This document shows, piece by piece, positions 44,992-54,041 of a stretch of DNA of 64,000 bases. The notes under the pieces were generated by a model. That model searched no databases and had not been told where the DNA came from. It saw only the letters and a list, made by a program, of their open reading frames with translations. The DNA comes from SIG299 sp045531955 (GTDB taxonomy: Bacteria; Bacillota; Clostridia; Lachnospirales; Lachnospiraceae). A program made the translations under genes and the position numbers. Position 1 is the first letter of the stretch, and each line of letters begins with the position of its first letter. The DNA lies in contig JAZSFC010000024.1 in NCBI GenBank assembly GCA_045531955.1, positions 36,378-100,377 on the forward strand, read 5' to 3'.

Positions 44992-45049
44992 AGGGACCGT
45001 CGCTTGGAATACACTGTAGTGTAAGTGTAGGAAAAGGCGGTCCCTTTTT
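44992..45049 (+). promoter_or_regulatory. Terminator-like leader hairpin covering the ribosome site of a CDF gene
   Basis: AGGGACCG (44992-44999) pairs with CGGTCCCT (45038-45045), followed by TTTT and then at once the ATG at 45050. A second hairpin TACAC-TGTA-GTGTA lies inside. The only ribosome-site-like sequence, AAGGCGG (45035-45040), runs into the 3' arm. Folding could both end transcription and hide the site, so this is a candidate control element. It does not clearly match a metal riboswitch that I know. Confidence 0.45.
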
Positions 45050-45943
45050 ATGAAAAAAAGTATGCGGGAAGGCAAGCTTCGTGTAAGAAAGTCCGAAACA
45101 AGGATTTTGCTTGCGTTCCTTTTAAATTTAATTTTTACGTTTGTGGAGCTCTGGGGCGGTATCATAACGGGAAGTATTACCATTCTGTCCGATGCCGTTC
45201 ATGATTTCGGAGACTGTATTGCTCTTGGGATGGCGTGGCGGTTGGAGAAGCTTTCGAAACGACCGGCAAATGAGAGTTATCCGTTCGGATACCGGCGATT
45301 CTCGGTGGTGGCGGGTCTGATTAATAATTTGATTCTTTTACTGGGAGGAGGGGTATTGATTGTAACATCCCTGCAACGTTTCTTTGCTCCGCGCTCCATT
45401 GACGGGAGAGGGATGCTTGCGTTTGCGGTGTTCGGAATCCTGATAAACGGCTCCGCAATGTTGCTTACGTCAAAAGGAAAAAATGTCAACGAAAAGACCA
45501 TCAGTATGCATATGCTTGAGGATGTACTGACCTGGGTGGCGGTACTGACGGTAGGTGGTATCATGTGCTTTTTTGATTTGCCGGTGCTGGATTCCATATT
45601 ATCCATCGGTATGACGCTAGTGATTTTTGCAGGGGCGTTACGGAATCTGAAAAAGATTTTTGCAATCATTACCGTACATTCCCCTATGGAGCAAGGAGAG
45701 TACCGGCTGTTTAGGATGAGGCTGGAGGAAATAAATGAGTTTGGAGGAGTTGAGGCGGCACGGGTGTATTCCATGGACGGAGAAGACCGGAATGCGGAAG
45801 TATGTCTTGTGTTGTATGAGGAGATTTCTGCGGAGGATATGACGCTTTTGTTTCGGCAGGCGGAGCAATGCTGTCGGGAGTTTGGAATAGGGCGGTCCGT
45901 AATCCAGTTTCGCTATGAAGGAGGCGGGACGGAGAATAAGTAA
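45050..45943 (+). CDS. Cation diffusion facilitator (CDF) transporter
   Basis: This 297-residue protein has a basic N-terminus, then about five or six membrane spans. The transport-site motifs are SDAVHDFGD (H-D-x-x-D in span 2) and HMLEDVLTW (H-x-x-x-D in span 5). The C-terminal domain is cytoplasmic. By family it exports divalent metals such as zinc, cadmium, cobalt or iron in exchange for protons; the HD pair in span 2 favours Zn/Cd-type members (inference). The start is tied to the leader hairpin just upstream. Confidence 0.92.
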   Translation: MKKSMREGKLRVRKSETRILLAFLLNLIFTFVELWGGIITGSITILSDAVHDFGDCIALGMAWRLEKLSKRPANESYPFGYRRFSVVAGLINNLILLLGGGVLIVTSLQRFFAPRSIDGRGMLAFAVFGILINGSAMLLTSKGKNVNEKTISMHMLEDVLTWVAVLTVGGIMCFFDLPVLDSILSIGMTLVIFAGALRNLKKIFAIITVHSPMEQGEYRLFRMRLEEINEFGGVEAARVYSMDGEDRNAEVCLVLYEEISAEDMTLLFRQAEQCCREFGIGRSVIQFRYEGGGTENK

Positions 45944-45982
45944 GGGGAAGGGTGGAAAAAGTAAATTTTGGTGCTTTTGGAA

Positions 45983-46011
45983 TTGAATTTTTATGAAAAA
46001 TCGTGTATAGT
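45983..46011 (+). promoter_or_regulatory. Promoter of SGNH esterase operon
   Basis: TTGAAT (45983-45988) and TATAGT (46006-46011) are 17 nt apart. Confidence 0.7.
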
Positions 46012-46029
46012 AAATGCTATGAATGCGTT

Positions 46030-46044
46030 ATGAAAGCGTTTACA
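46030..46044 (+). promoter_or_regulatory. cre site (CcpA catabolite repression)
   Basis: ATGAAAGCGTTTACA fits WTGNAANCGNWNNCW at every fixed position, and its reverse complement also gives the strong form TGTAAACGCTTTCA. It lies 18 nt after the -10 box, in the early transcribed region, where CcpA would act as a roadblock. Confidence 0.8.
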
Positions 46045-46065
46045 TGAATAGAGAGGAGAAGAGCT

Positions 46066-47775
46066 ATGAGTATTGGAGGACCGAAAGCACCAAAAGACCC
46101 GACGAAGAAACGCCCGAGTATTTTTTTGTTGTATGATAAGACGATAGAGGCGTACGGAAAGCCGGAGGGGGGCAGTATCAGTCCGTTGTTTTTGGATAAC
46201 GGCAGATTGGCGAATTATGCAAAAACCATCGGCAAAGTAGAGGACGAGGAGTTACTGTCTTTGTTGAATTCTTCCGAAGGATTTAAAAAGTTGGTATACT
46301 CTGTAGGTGTATCTGTGGCTTGCGAAAACAAAGAACAGGAAGCAGAGTTTATTTTACATATGTACGGCAAAACCGACATGTATCAGAGCGGGACAAGGTA
46401 TGTGACGAAGGTTACGACGAACGGCTCCGAGGTAGAAATTCCGTTATCGGAAATCAATTGGTCCGAGGATGATTTTTGCGTGGGACAGTTCGCATTTCAG
46501 TTTGAAAGTAACTGGGAAGTGGCAACCATTAATGTTCGTTTATATTTGAATGACGGGTATGATGCGCCGGAGTTTGTTCCGGAGGCACCGGTAGATTTTG
46601 AGAGTGCGGCATATAAAGAAATGATTGCTAAGTCCTTTGTTTCTCTCGGTAACAATGTGCGCTTAAAGCGTGCGATTGAAAAGGCAAAAGCAGGTGAGGA
46701 TGTGACAGTGGCATTTATCGGCGGTTCCATTACAGAAGGTGCCGGTGCAACACCGAGTCAGAAAACCTGTTATTCCAAGGTGGCATACGACCGTTTCTGT
46801 GCCCGTTTTGCTAAGGGAGATAACGTGCATTATACCAAGGCTGGTGTAGGCGGTACGTCCTCTGAGCTTGGCATGATTCGTTATGAGCGGGATATTCTCG
46901 GCAGAGGAGATAAGCCGGATGTGGTTATTGTGGAGTTTGCGGTAAATGATGAAGGCGATGAGACAAAGGGTGATTGCTACGAGACGCTGGTACGTAAAAT
47001 TCTGGCACAAGAGAATGCCCCGGCGGTGATATTGCTGTTTTCTGTGTTTGAAAATGACTGGAATTTACAGGAACGCTTGTCTCCGGTCGGTGTCCGTTAC
47101 GATTTGCCGATGGTAAGCATAAAGGATGCGGTGGTGGAACAGTTCTATCTTCCGGCAGACGGAGGACGGATTATTTCCAAGAATCGGTTCTTTTATGATA
47201 TTTATCATCCGACCAGTGACGGGCATCGTATTATGGCAGATAGTCTCGATTATTTGTTTGGTAAGGCGGACGAGTCTCCGACAGGAACAGAGCCGGACTA
47301 TGCTGCGCTTGAGACTGTTTTTGTGCCGGAGTTTGTAAATGTTCGTCTGTTGGATCGTAAGGACGGATATGAGGGCGCGGAGATTTCCTGCGGTTCCTTT
47401 ACGGAATCGGATATGGATTTGCATTATGTGGAAATGAATCTGGATAACTTCCGGACACCGATGTTCCCGAATAACTGGACGACAACTGCAGAAACCGGTG
47501 ATGAGCCGTTTGTAATTAAGATTAAGAGTCCGTATTTGTTGGTAATAACGAAGGATACCGGAAGTATGGAGTTCGGTAAGGCGGATATTTATGTGGATGG
47601 GGAATATGTGTTGACGGCGGACCCACATGCCGTAGGCTGGACCCACAGTACGGCGCAGATTGCGTATCGTGGCAAAGAAAATACCGTACATACGGTAGAA
47701 ATCCGGAAGAATCCGGAAACAAAGGATAAGAAGTTTACGATTTTGGGCTTCGGTTATGAAGCACCGGAAGCGTAA
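46066..47775 (+). CDS. SGNH-hydrolase-fold carbohydrate esterase, cytosolic
   Basis: 569 residues without signal peptide. The N-terminal beta-rich domain (about 1-170) is followed by the SGNH hydrolase. Block I is AFIGGSITEGAGATP (nucleophile Ser), the Gly and Asn blocks are GVGGTSSELG and VEFAVNDEGD, and the Asp-His pair is DIYHPTSDGH. A C-terminal beta domain ends the protein (about 430-569). It shares layout with the following lipoprotein. It is probably a deacetylase of plant polysaccharides, the cytosolic member of a pair, and is cre-controlled. Confidence 0.88.
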   Translation: MSIGGPKAPKDPTKKRPSIFLLYDKTIEAYGKPEGGSISPLFLDNGRLANYAKTIGKVEDEELLSLLNSSEGFKKLVYSVGVSVACENKEQEAEFILHMYGKTDMYQSGTRYVTKVTTNGSEVEIPLSEINWSEDDFCVGQFAFQFESNWEVATINVRLYLNDGYDAPEFVPEAPVDFESAAYKEMIAKSFVSLGNNVRLKRAIEKAKAGEDVTVAFIGGSITEGAGATPSQKTCYSKVAYDRFCARFAKGDNVHYTKAGVGGTSSELGMIRYERDILGRGDKPDVVIVEFAVNDEGDETKGDCYETLVRKILAQENAPAVILLFSVFENDWNLQERLSPVGVRYDLPMVSIKDAVVEQFYLPADGGRIISKNRFFYDIYHPTSDGHRIMADSLDYLFGKADESPTGTEPDYAALETVFVPEFVNVRLLDRKDGYEGAEISCGSFTESDMDLHYVEMNLDNFRTPMFPNNWTTTAETGDEPFVIKIKSPYLLVITKDTGSMEFGKADIYVDGEYVLTADPHAVGWTHSTAQIAYRGKENTVHTVEIRKNPETKDKKFTILGFGYEAPEA

Positions 47776-47816
47776 CTGCTTATAGAAGAGAAGGAATGTA
47801 GAAAGGATTTAAAAGT

Positions 47817-49157
47817 ATGAAAAAGAAAGTGTTGGTACTTCTTGCATGTGTGTCAGCGCTGGCACTCGTTGCATGTAACAAAGAAACATCCGTTGAGCCT
47901 GAAACAACGGTAACACCGACCGCAGCAGTAGAAGCAACCGCGACGCCGGAACCGACCGCAACCCCGGAACCGACCGCAACGCCGAAGCCAACGGCAACAC
48001 CGAAGCCGACGGCAACGCCGACCCCGGATGTGGACTGGTATCAGGAGATGTTAGAGAATTCCGTAATGTCTACCGGCAACAATGCCCGCGTAAAGAAGGT
48101 GCTTGATAAGGCAAGAAGCGGTGAGACTGTAAATATTGTTACCCTTGGCGGTTCCATTACCGAGGGCGGTAATGCAAATCCGATGAGCAAAGGGTATGCC
48201 TATTTGTTTGCGGAAGCATTCGGAAAGACTTACGGTGTAAACGGTGGCGAGAATATAAATTATGTAAATGCGGGTCTGAGTGGCACCCCGTCTTCTCTCG
48301 GTGTACTTCGTTATGAGAGAGATGTTCTGGAGGCGCTCGGAACCGAGCCGGATCTGTTCCTCATCGAGTTTGAGGTAAACGACTGGGCGGAGGCAACGAA
48401 GGGCCGTGCTTATGAAAGTATGGTATATGACGTGCTGACACAGGATAATGATGCAGCGGTTATTATGATTTTTGCCGTAAGAGACGATATGTGGAACGTA
48501 CAGAACGAGCATACCCCGATTGCAACCCATTATGAGATTCCGGTGGTATGTATTAAGGATGCGATTTCTCCGGCGATTAACAAGAATTATATGGCAAAGA
48601 CGAAGTTTTATGCGGATTCTTATCACCCGAACAACTATGGGCATACCGTAATGAGTGATTGTATCATGCAGCTTCTTGCTGCCATCGATGCAGAGGATGC
48701 GGAAGAAATGAATACGGTTCCGGAAGCACCGGTTAAGGGAAGAGATTTCTTGGGAACAAAGTTAATCGATTCCGCCACCGAGGGGATTTCTGTAGAAAAA
48801 GGCTCCTTTACCAAGGTAGACAGTGCGGTACAGCAATTTGTTGTAAAGGGCGGTTCTTCGTTCCCGAACAACTGGATGCATGACAGTGCGGCAGGAAACG
48901 AGAGTTTTAAGATGACGTTGACCTGTAAGAATCTGTTGTTAAACTACAAGACCGGCGGAAACGAGTTTGGCTCGGCTAATGTCTATGTGGACGGTAATCT
49001 TGTTACGACGTTAAACGGTGCCGGCGGTTGGAACGGTTCCAATGTAGTGCTTATCGTGGATGAGAAGGAAGTTGCAGAGCATACGGTGGAAATTCGTATG
49101 GCAGACGGTCAGGAAAGCAAGACGTTTACCATTTATGCGTTCGGTTATACGAAGTAA
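47817..49157 (+). CDS. SGNH-hydrolase-fold lipoprotein, extracellular esterase
   Basis: This 446-residue protein has a lipobox (LALVAC, Cys about 20) and a linker of repeated Thr-Pro-(Glu/Lys) units (about 30-65). The SGNH domain has VTLGGSITEGGNANP, AGLSGTPSSLG, IEFEVNDWAE and DSYHPNNYGH. The C-terminal beta domain resembles that of the preceding gene. The two genes are 41 nt apart and look like a duplicated pair with division of labour: this one outside the cell, the other inside. Confidence 0.9.
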   Translation: MKKKVLVLLACVSALALVACNKETSVEPETTVTPTAAVEATATPEPTATPEPTATPKPTATPKPTATPTPDVDWYQEMLENSVMSTGNNARVKKVLDKARSGETVNIVTLGGSITEGGNANPMSKGYAYLFAEAFGKTYGVNGGENINYVNAGLSGTPSSLGVLRYERDVLEALGTEPDLFLIEFEVNDWAEATKGRAYESMVYDVLTQDNDAAVIMIFAVRDDMWNVQNEHTPIATHYEIPVVCIKDAISPAINKNYMAKTKFYADSYHPNNYGHTVMSDCIMQLLAAIDAEDAEEMNTVPEAPVKGRDFLGTKLIDSATEGISVEKGSFTKVDSAVQQFVVKGGSSFPNNWMHDSAAGNESFKMTLTCKNLLLNYKTGGNEFGSANVYVDGNLVTTLNGAGGWNGSNVVLIVDEKEVAEHTVEIRMADGQESKTFTIYAFGYTK

Positions 49158-49248
49158 ATGAACATCGATAAAAGAATAGAAAAAGCGGAATAAGAAAGAA
49201 AATGCAGGCAGTTGCATATGCGGGAAACCGGAATGCAACTGCCTGTTT

Positions 49249-49869
49249 TTATGCCTCTTCAATTTTGTGTAATTCCCAGACATGAATATTAATCGGAATA
49301 ACTTCGGAGCCACAGTATTCACAGAACTTACGGCCTAAATCCGAGATTGCACCGCCACAATGCGGGCAGGTGGTACTGAAGCCGTTGGCGTGTCCGTATT
49401 CAACCGCATCCTGTACATACATCATGTGGGTATTGTAACGGGCCTGTATTTTTTTTGTGCCGGTAAAATATTGTACACCGGATTGGAATATGATAACACA
49501 GGTGCCGGATTTTTTGATATAGTTTTTTATTTCGGTGGTATGGATATGGATGCCGGTAATATTGTTTTTAGCGGCTAAATGATCTTTTAAATGTTGTTCC
49601 GCAATGCCTTTTAATTCTACAAGGTTCAACTCCGGAAAATCCTCCTGGATGGAAGGAGCGTAGACGGCGGTCATACCGGAGACGGATTTCGGGGTATTGG
49701 CAACTTCCGCGTCTCTGGTTTTTACCAGTTCATTCAGGCTGTCTGTGCCGAACAGATTTTTCATAGTACGTTTGGCCTTGCGGTAAAAATACCATACGGT
49801 ACCGATGATGAGAAGAAGACAGATACATACGAGCAGTACCGGAATTCCTAAGCCGATGAGCAGTTTCAT
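49249..49869 (-). CDS. Membrane-anchored protein with C-terminal zinc ribbon
   Basis: This 206-residue protein has one N-terminal membrane span (LGIPVLLVCICLLLIIGTVWYFY), a basic stretch (RKAKRTMKN) and a soluble domain of mixed alpha/beta character. A zinc ribbon follows near the C-terminus (TCPHCGGAISDLGRKFCEYCGSEV). No catalytic motif is seen and the middle domain is not recognised. It is a single gene between convergent and divergent neighbours, so context gives no role. Confidence 0.82.
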   Translation of the reverse strand: MKLLIGLGIPVLLVCICLLLIIGTVWYFYRKAKRTMKNLFGTDSLNELVKTRDAEVANTPKSVSGMTAVYAPSIQEDFPELNLVELKGIAEQHLKDHLAAKNNITGIHIHTTEIKNYIKKSGTCVIIFQSGVQYFTGTKKIQARYNTHMMYVQDAVEYGHANGFSTTCPHCGGAISDLGRKFCEYCGSEVIPINIHVWELHKIEEA

Positions 49870-49982
49870 AATATCCTCCGTATCCCGACAGTAGTTTTGT
49901 CGAAAAAAATCTTTATGGAGAGTATAACAGAAAATGAGACAGATTGCACGTTTTTTTTACAGAAAAATAACGCGGTGGAATA

Positions 49983-50011
49983 TTGACACTGTTTTAAAAA
50001 TCGTGTAGACT
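49983..50011 (+). promoter_or_regulatory. Promoter of mntP
   Basis: Consensus TTGACA (49983-49988) and TAGACT (50006-50011) are 17 nt apart. With only about 20 nt of leader, there is no room for a yybP-ykoY manganese riboswitch. Confidence 0.75.
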
Positions 50012-50037
50012 AGAATTTATGTGATGGAGGTTTTTAC

Positions 50038-50595
50038 ATGGGATTGTTGGATTTATTTTTGATTGCGTTGGGACTTTCCATGGATGCTTTTGCGGTGGCG
50101 ATTTGTAAAGGTCTTTCCGTGAAAAAAGTGTCTATAAAACACGGATTGATTGTTGGCTTGTATTTCGGCGGATTTCAGGCGGGAATGCCGTTGCTCGGTT
50201 ATTTGCTGGGAAGCAGTTTCGCAAAATACATAAAGGCGTATGACCACTGGGTGGCATTTGTTCTTCTCGGAATTATCGGATTCAATATGATACGGGAATC
50301 CAGAGAAAAGGAAGAAGAGTTGAATGCTTCATTCGGACTGAAAGCGATGCTTCCGATGGCGGTGGCGACCAGCATTGATGCGCTGGCGGTCGGTATTTCG
50401 TTTGCCTGTATGGAAGTGCAAATCGGTTGGGCGGTTACATTTATCGGAGTAATTACCTTCGCTTTGTCCGCAATCGGTGTAAAAATCGGGAATCATTTCG
50501 GTGTAAAGTATAAGTCTAAGGCGGAACTTTGCGGCGGAATTGTTTTGATTTTATTGGGATGTAAGATTTTGCTGGAGCATTTGGGTGTTTTATAG
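50038..50595 (+). CDS. mntP: Manganese efflux pump MntP
   Basis: This 185-residue protein has six membrane spans and the MntP repeats: SMDAFAVAICKGL near the N-terminus and TSIDALAVGISFA in the second half, each with the conserved Asp in span 1 or 4. The length matches MntP (about 188). By family it exports Mn2+ to avoid toxicity. The start follows TGGAGG at 8 nt. Confidence 0.93.
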   Translation: MGLLDLFLIALGLSMDAFAVAICKGLSVKKVSIKHGLIVGLYFGGFQAGMPLLGYLLGSSFAKYIKAYDHWVAFVLLGIIGFNMIRESREKEEELNASFGLKAMLPMAVATSIDALAVGISFACMEVQIGWAVTFIGVITFALSAIGVKIGNHFGVKYKSKAELCGGIVLILLGCKILLEHLGVL

Positions 50596-50660
50596 AAGCC
50601 CGGAATGAGACGTTTGTGTGGTGGGAACGGAATGAGTAGTGAAAAGAGAGGGCAAACGAG

Positions 50661-52130
50661 ATGAAAATCGGATTTGACAATAACAAGTATTTGCAGATGC
50701 AGTCGGAATACATTATGAAGCGTATCGAGAAATTCGGTGATAAGCTGTACTTGGAATTCGGCGGAAAGCTGTTGGATGACTATCATGCCTCCAGAGTATT
50801 ACCGGGGTTTGAGCCGGACAGTAAGTTAAAGATGTTATTAAAGCTTGCGGATAAAGCGGAAGTTGTGATTGTTATCGGCGCAGATTCGATTGAACAGAAT
50901 AAAAAGCGTGAGGACCTTGGAATTACCTATGACGAAGATGTGGTTCGTCTGGTAGAAGGTTATCGTGATTGCGGTTTGTATGTGGGCAGTGTTGTTGTGA
51001 CAAAATATGCGGGACAGGCTGCTGCGGATATGTTTAAGGAAAAGCTGGAAAAGAAGGGAATCAAGGTATACCGTCACTATGTCATTGAGGGATACCCGAC
51101 CAATGTATCCCAGATTGTCAGCGACGAGGGCTTCGGAAAGAACGATTATATCAAAACCGACCGTCCGCTTGTAGTGGTAACGGCACCGGGACCGGGCAGC
51201 GGCAAGATGGCTACCTGTCTTTCCCAGCTGTATCATGAAAATAAGCGTGGGATTAAGGCCGGTTATGCAAAGTTTGAGACCTTCCCGATTTGGAATTTGC
51301 CGTTAAAGCATCCGGTAAATCTGGCGTATGAGGCTGCTACGGCGGATTTGAACGATGTGAATATGATTGACCCGTTCCACTTGGATGCATATGGGGAAAC
51401 CGCGGTAAATTATAATCGTGATATTGAGATTTTCCCTGTGCTTAACGCGGTGTTTGACGAGATTTACGGAGAGAATTTGTACAAGTCTCCGACGGATATG
51501 GGCGTAAATATGGTAGGAAACTGCATCATAGATGATGAAGTTTGTTGCCAGGCCTCAAGAATGGAAGTGATTCGCCGGTATTATCGTGCTATGAATAAAC
51601 TGGCAAAGGGTGATGATACGGAGAATGAAGTATATAAAATCGAACTTTTGATGAAGCAGGCAAAGGTAACGACGGATGACCGTGTGGTGACTGTGGCAGC
51701 GAAGAAACGTGCAGAGCTTCTCGGTGTGGGGACGGCAGCGATTGAGCTGGCGGACGGTACGATTATTACGTCCAAAACGTCGGATTTGCTCGGAGCTTCT
51801 GCGGCACTTTTACTGAATGCGCTAAAGTATCTTGCCGGAGTGGACCATGATACCCACTTGATTTCTCCGCAGGCAATTGAGCCGATTCAGGATTTGAAGG
51901 TGGGATATCTCGGAAGTAAGAATCCACGCTTGCATACAGATGAAGTGTTGATTGCTTTGGCTATTTCCGCAGTGGATGATGAGAATGCCCGTCTTGCCAT
52001 GGGAAAGCTTCCGGAGCTTCGAGGTTGTCAGGTGCATACTTCGGTTATGCTTTCCGAGGTAGACCTTAGAGTTTTTAAAAAACTCGGTGTGGATTTGACT
52101 TGTGAACCGATATTAAAAAAAGGGAGATAA
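50661..52130 (+). CDS. DUF1846 family protein
   Basis: This 489-residue protein has the family opening MKIGFDNNKYLQMQSEYI and segments typical of DUF1846, such as VVTAPGPGSGKMATCLSQLYHE and YAKFETFPIWNLPLKHPVN. It is cytosolic. Structures of the family show a multi-domain enzyme-like fold, but the reaction is not established. It is 65 nt behind mntP with no terminator seen, so read-through is possible. Confidence 0.92.
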   Translation: MKIGFDNNKYLQMQSEYIMKRIEKFGDKLYLEFGGKLLDDYHASRVLPGFEPDSKLKMLLKLADKAEVVIVIGADSIEQNKKREDLGITYDEDVVRLVEGYRDCGLYVGSVVVTKYAGQAAADMFKEKLEKKGIKVYRHYVIEGYPTNVSQIVSDEGFGKNDYIKTDRPLVVVTAPGPGSGKMATCLSQLYHENKRGIKAGYAKFETFPIWNLPLKHPVNLAYEAATADLNDVNMIDPFHLDAYGETAVNYNRDIEIFPVLNAVFDEIYGENLYKSPTDMGVNMVGNCIIDDEVCCQASRMEVIRRYYRAMNKLAKGDDTENEVYKIELLMKQAKVTTDDRVVTVAAKKRAELLGVGTAAIELADGTIITSKTSDLLGASAALLLNALKYLAGVDHDTHLISPQAIEPIQDLKVGYLGSKNPRLHTDEVLIALAISAVDDENARLAMGKLPELRGCQVHTSVMLSEVDLRVFKKLGVDLTCEPILKKGR

Positions 52131-52140
52131 ACGCTCCGCG

Positions 52141-52166
52141 AGAGTCCGTAAAGCGGACTCTTTCTT
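52141..52166 (+). terminator. Rho-independent terminator
   Basis: An 8-bp stem AGAGTCCG / CGGACTCT with a 5-nt loop is followed by a T-rich tail, 10 nt after the DUF1846 stop. Confidence 0.8.
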
Positions 52167-52172
52167 ATATGC

Positions 52173-52201
52173 TTTACATTTGTCGGAAAAAGAGGTATAA
52201 T
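52173..52201 (+). promoter_or_regulatory. Promoter of lipoprotein gene
   Basis: TTTACA (52173-52178) and a consensus TATAAT (52196-52201) are 17 nt apart. Confidence 0.7.
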
Positions 52202-52227
52202 CTACTTTAGAAAGGATGGTGTGTACC

Positions 52228-53004
52228 ATGAAGCTTAAAAAAATCTTCACCGGAGTATTGAGTGCATGTGCACTTACAATGTTTGCCGGATGTTATGAGC
52301 CTTTGGAACTTACGGAAAGTGAACTGGATATGGTTGCGGAATATGCTGCCGGTGTTTTAGTAGAGCATGGTACAAAAGCGACGGATACATTACTGGACAG
52401 AGAAGAGCAGTTGGAGGCGTTTGCTGCCATGGCAACACCGACCCCGCGTCCGACACTTGCTCCGGTAAAGAATGACAAGGAACCTTCCGGAGAGGGGACA
52501 CAGAGTGGCAATCAGAGTGTATCGGTAACAGAGAAGCCGGTTCCGACTGCAGTGCCGGATAATTCTGAAGCGACAATGAAGGATTTGACAGAATTAATCG
52601 GACAGAAAGGTTTCTTTTTCCGTTATGTGGGACATAAGTCCACCATGTTGTATCAAGGCGCGGGAGATTTGTTTGCTGCGGCGGGAGAAGGAAAACAATT
52701 GATTGTTCTTGAATTCGAGGTGACCAATCAGTCCGGGACAGAGGCTGAGTTGGTTTTAAATAAAGGAGCGTCGAAAGAGTTCATTTATACACTTCGTATC
52801 GGGGACAAGATGATTCGTCCGAGCCTTACTTTGTTAGAAGAAGATTTCTATACGGCTTATGATGTGAGCTATAAGCCGGAGGAAACCAGGAAGTGTGTCC
52901 TTGTGTTTGAGTGCGCCAAAAATGTAGCGTTGGACAATGTTATCCTTACCGTGCTCCGGGATGTGGAGGGGAAGGAAGATTCCGTCTTAATTAAAGTAAA
53001 ATAA
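52228..53004 (+). CDS. Lipoprotein of unknown function, DUF4352-like
   Basis: 258 residues from the ATG of MKLKKIFTGV. The lipobox is TMFAGC (Cys about 18). A short helical stretch and a Thr/Pro linker follow. The C-terminal beta domain (about 140-258) has LIVLEFEVTNQSGTEAELVLNK and VLVFECAKNVALDNVILTV, an immunoglobulin-like pattern close to DUF4352-type extracellular domains. It probably sits on the outer face of the membrane. The gene stands alone. Confidence 0.8.
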   Translation: MKLKKIFTGVLSACALTMFAGCYEPLELTESELDMVAEYAAGVLVEHGTKATDTLLDREEQLEAFAAMATPTPRPTLAPVKNDKEPSGEGTQSGNQSVSVTEKPVPTAVPDNSEATMKDLTELIGQKGFFFRYVGHKSTMLYQGAGDLFAAAGEGKQLIVLEFEVTNQSGTEAELVLNKGASKEFIYTLRIGDKMIRPSLTLLEEDFYTAYDVSYKPEETRKCVLVFECAKNVALDNVILTVLRDVEGKEDSVLIKVK

Positions 53005-53038
53005 GTGCAAGAATATTTTTAAAAAATTCAGAAAACGT

Positions 53039-53067
53039 TTGCTTTTTTGTTTTATTTGAAGTATAAT
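53039..53067 (+). promoter_or_regulatory. Promoter of cheV
   Basis: TTGCTT (53039-53044) and TATAAT (53062-53067) are 17 nt apart. A cre-like sequence overlapping the -35 (about 53030-53044, minus strand) misses one fixed base, so catabolite control is possible but weak. Confidence 0.65.
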
Positions 53068-53118
53068 ATAACCATAATATACGCTATAAAGTAGCAGCCA
53101 GGAACGGAGGTAGCATAT

Positions 53119-54018
53119 ATGGAAACGGGCATTTTATTAGAAAGTGGAACAAATGAGCTGGAAATCTTGGAATTCCGTGTCGGAGCCAATTACTATGGCA
53201 TTAATGTAGCGAAGGTTCGCGAAATCCTTCCTTATAAGGAACCGACACCGATTCCGAATGCGCATCCTTGTATCGAAGGCATTTTTATGCCGCGTGATGA
53301 GATTATTACCATTGTAGACTTGGCAAAGCATTTGAATATGCCGGCCTCGGACAGTAGCAAGGATATGTATGTCGTTACGAATTTTAACAAACTGAATATC
53401 GGATTTCACGTACATAGCGTAGTCGGTATTTCCCGTGTATCCTGGGCAGAGATTTCTAAACCGGATGCTACGTTGAACGGACACGGGAACGGAATTGCTA
53501 CCGGCATAATTAAGCTGGAAGGGAAACTGATTGTAATTCTTGACTTTGAAAAGATTATTTCCGATATCAGCCCGGAGACGGGACTTAAGGTTTCGGAAAT
53601 CGATCAGTTGGGACCGAGACAGAGAAATACTGCGCCGATTTTAATCGCGGAGGATTCTGCGCTCTTGGGAAAACTGATTAGCGAGAGTTTGATAAAGGCA
53701 GGCTATACCAATCTGACCATGACAATGAACGGTCAGGAGGCTTGGGATCGGTTAAATGAATATAAGGCAGAAGGTACCTTGGATGAAAAGGTACGGCTGA
53801 TTATTACCGATATTGAGATGCCGCAGATGGATGGACATCGTTTGACGAAGTTAGTAAAGGATTCCTCCGCGTTTTCTCATATCCCGGTTGTTATTTTCTC
53901 TTCCCTTGTTAATGAGGAGATGAGAAGAAAGGGTGAAGCGCTTGGTGCGGATGCACAGCTTTCCAAACCGGAAATCGGTCATTTGGTAGAAGCCATTGAT
54001 GAGATTTTGTGGAAGTAA
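53119..54018 (+). CDS. cheV: Chemotaxis coupling protein CheV
   Basis: This 299-residue protein has an N-terminal CheW domain (about 10-155; LEFRVGANYYGINVAKVREILPY, IEGIFMPRDEIITIVDL) and a C-terminal receiver domain (about 175-298). The receiver has acidic pocket AEDSALL, phospho-acceptor Asp in ITDIEMPQMDG and Lys in QLSKPE. By family it couples receptors to CheA, with phosphorylation helping adaptation. It implies a motile host. The start follows CGGAGG. Confidence 0.95.
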   Translation: METGILLESGTNELEILEFRVGANYYGINVAKVREILPYKEPTPIPNAHPCIEGIFMPRDEIITIVDLAKHLNMPASDSSKDMYVVTNFNKLNIGFHVHSVVGISRVSWAEISKPDATLNGHGNGIATGIIKLEGKLIVILDFEKIISDISPETGLKVSEIDQLGPRQRNTAPILIAEDSALLGKLISESLIKAGYTNLTMTMNGQEAWDRLNEYKAEGTLDEKVRLIITDIEMPQMDGHRLTKLVKDSSAFSHIPVVIFSSLVNEEMRRKGEALGADAQLSKPEIGHLVEAIDEILWK

Positions 54019-54041
54019 ATCGTATCTGAAAGGTGCAGTAT

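Noticed and set aside
49869..50037. Manganese riboswitch (yybP-ykoY) before mntP
   Set aside because: The mapped promoter leaves about 20 nt of leader and none of the conserved motif is seen.
53030..53044. cre-like site at the cheV promoter
   Set aside because: One fixed position of the consensus is wrong; kept only as a remark in the promoter entry.
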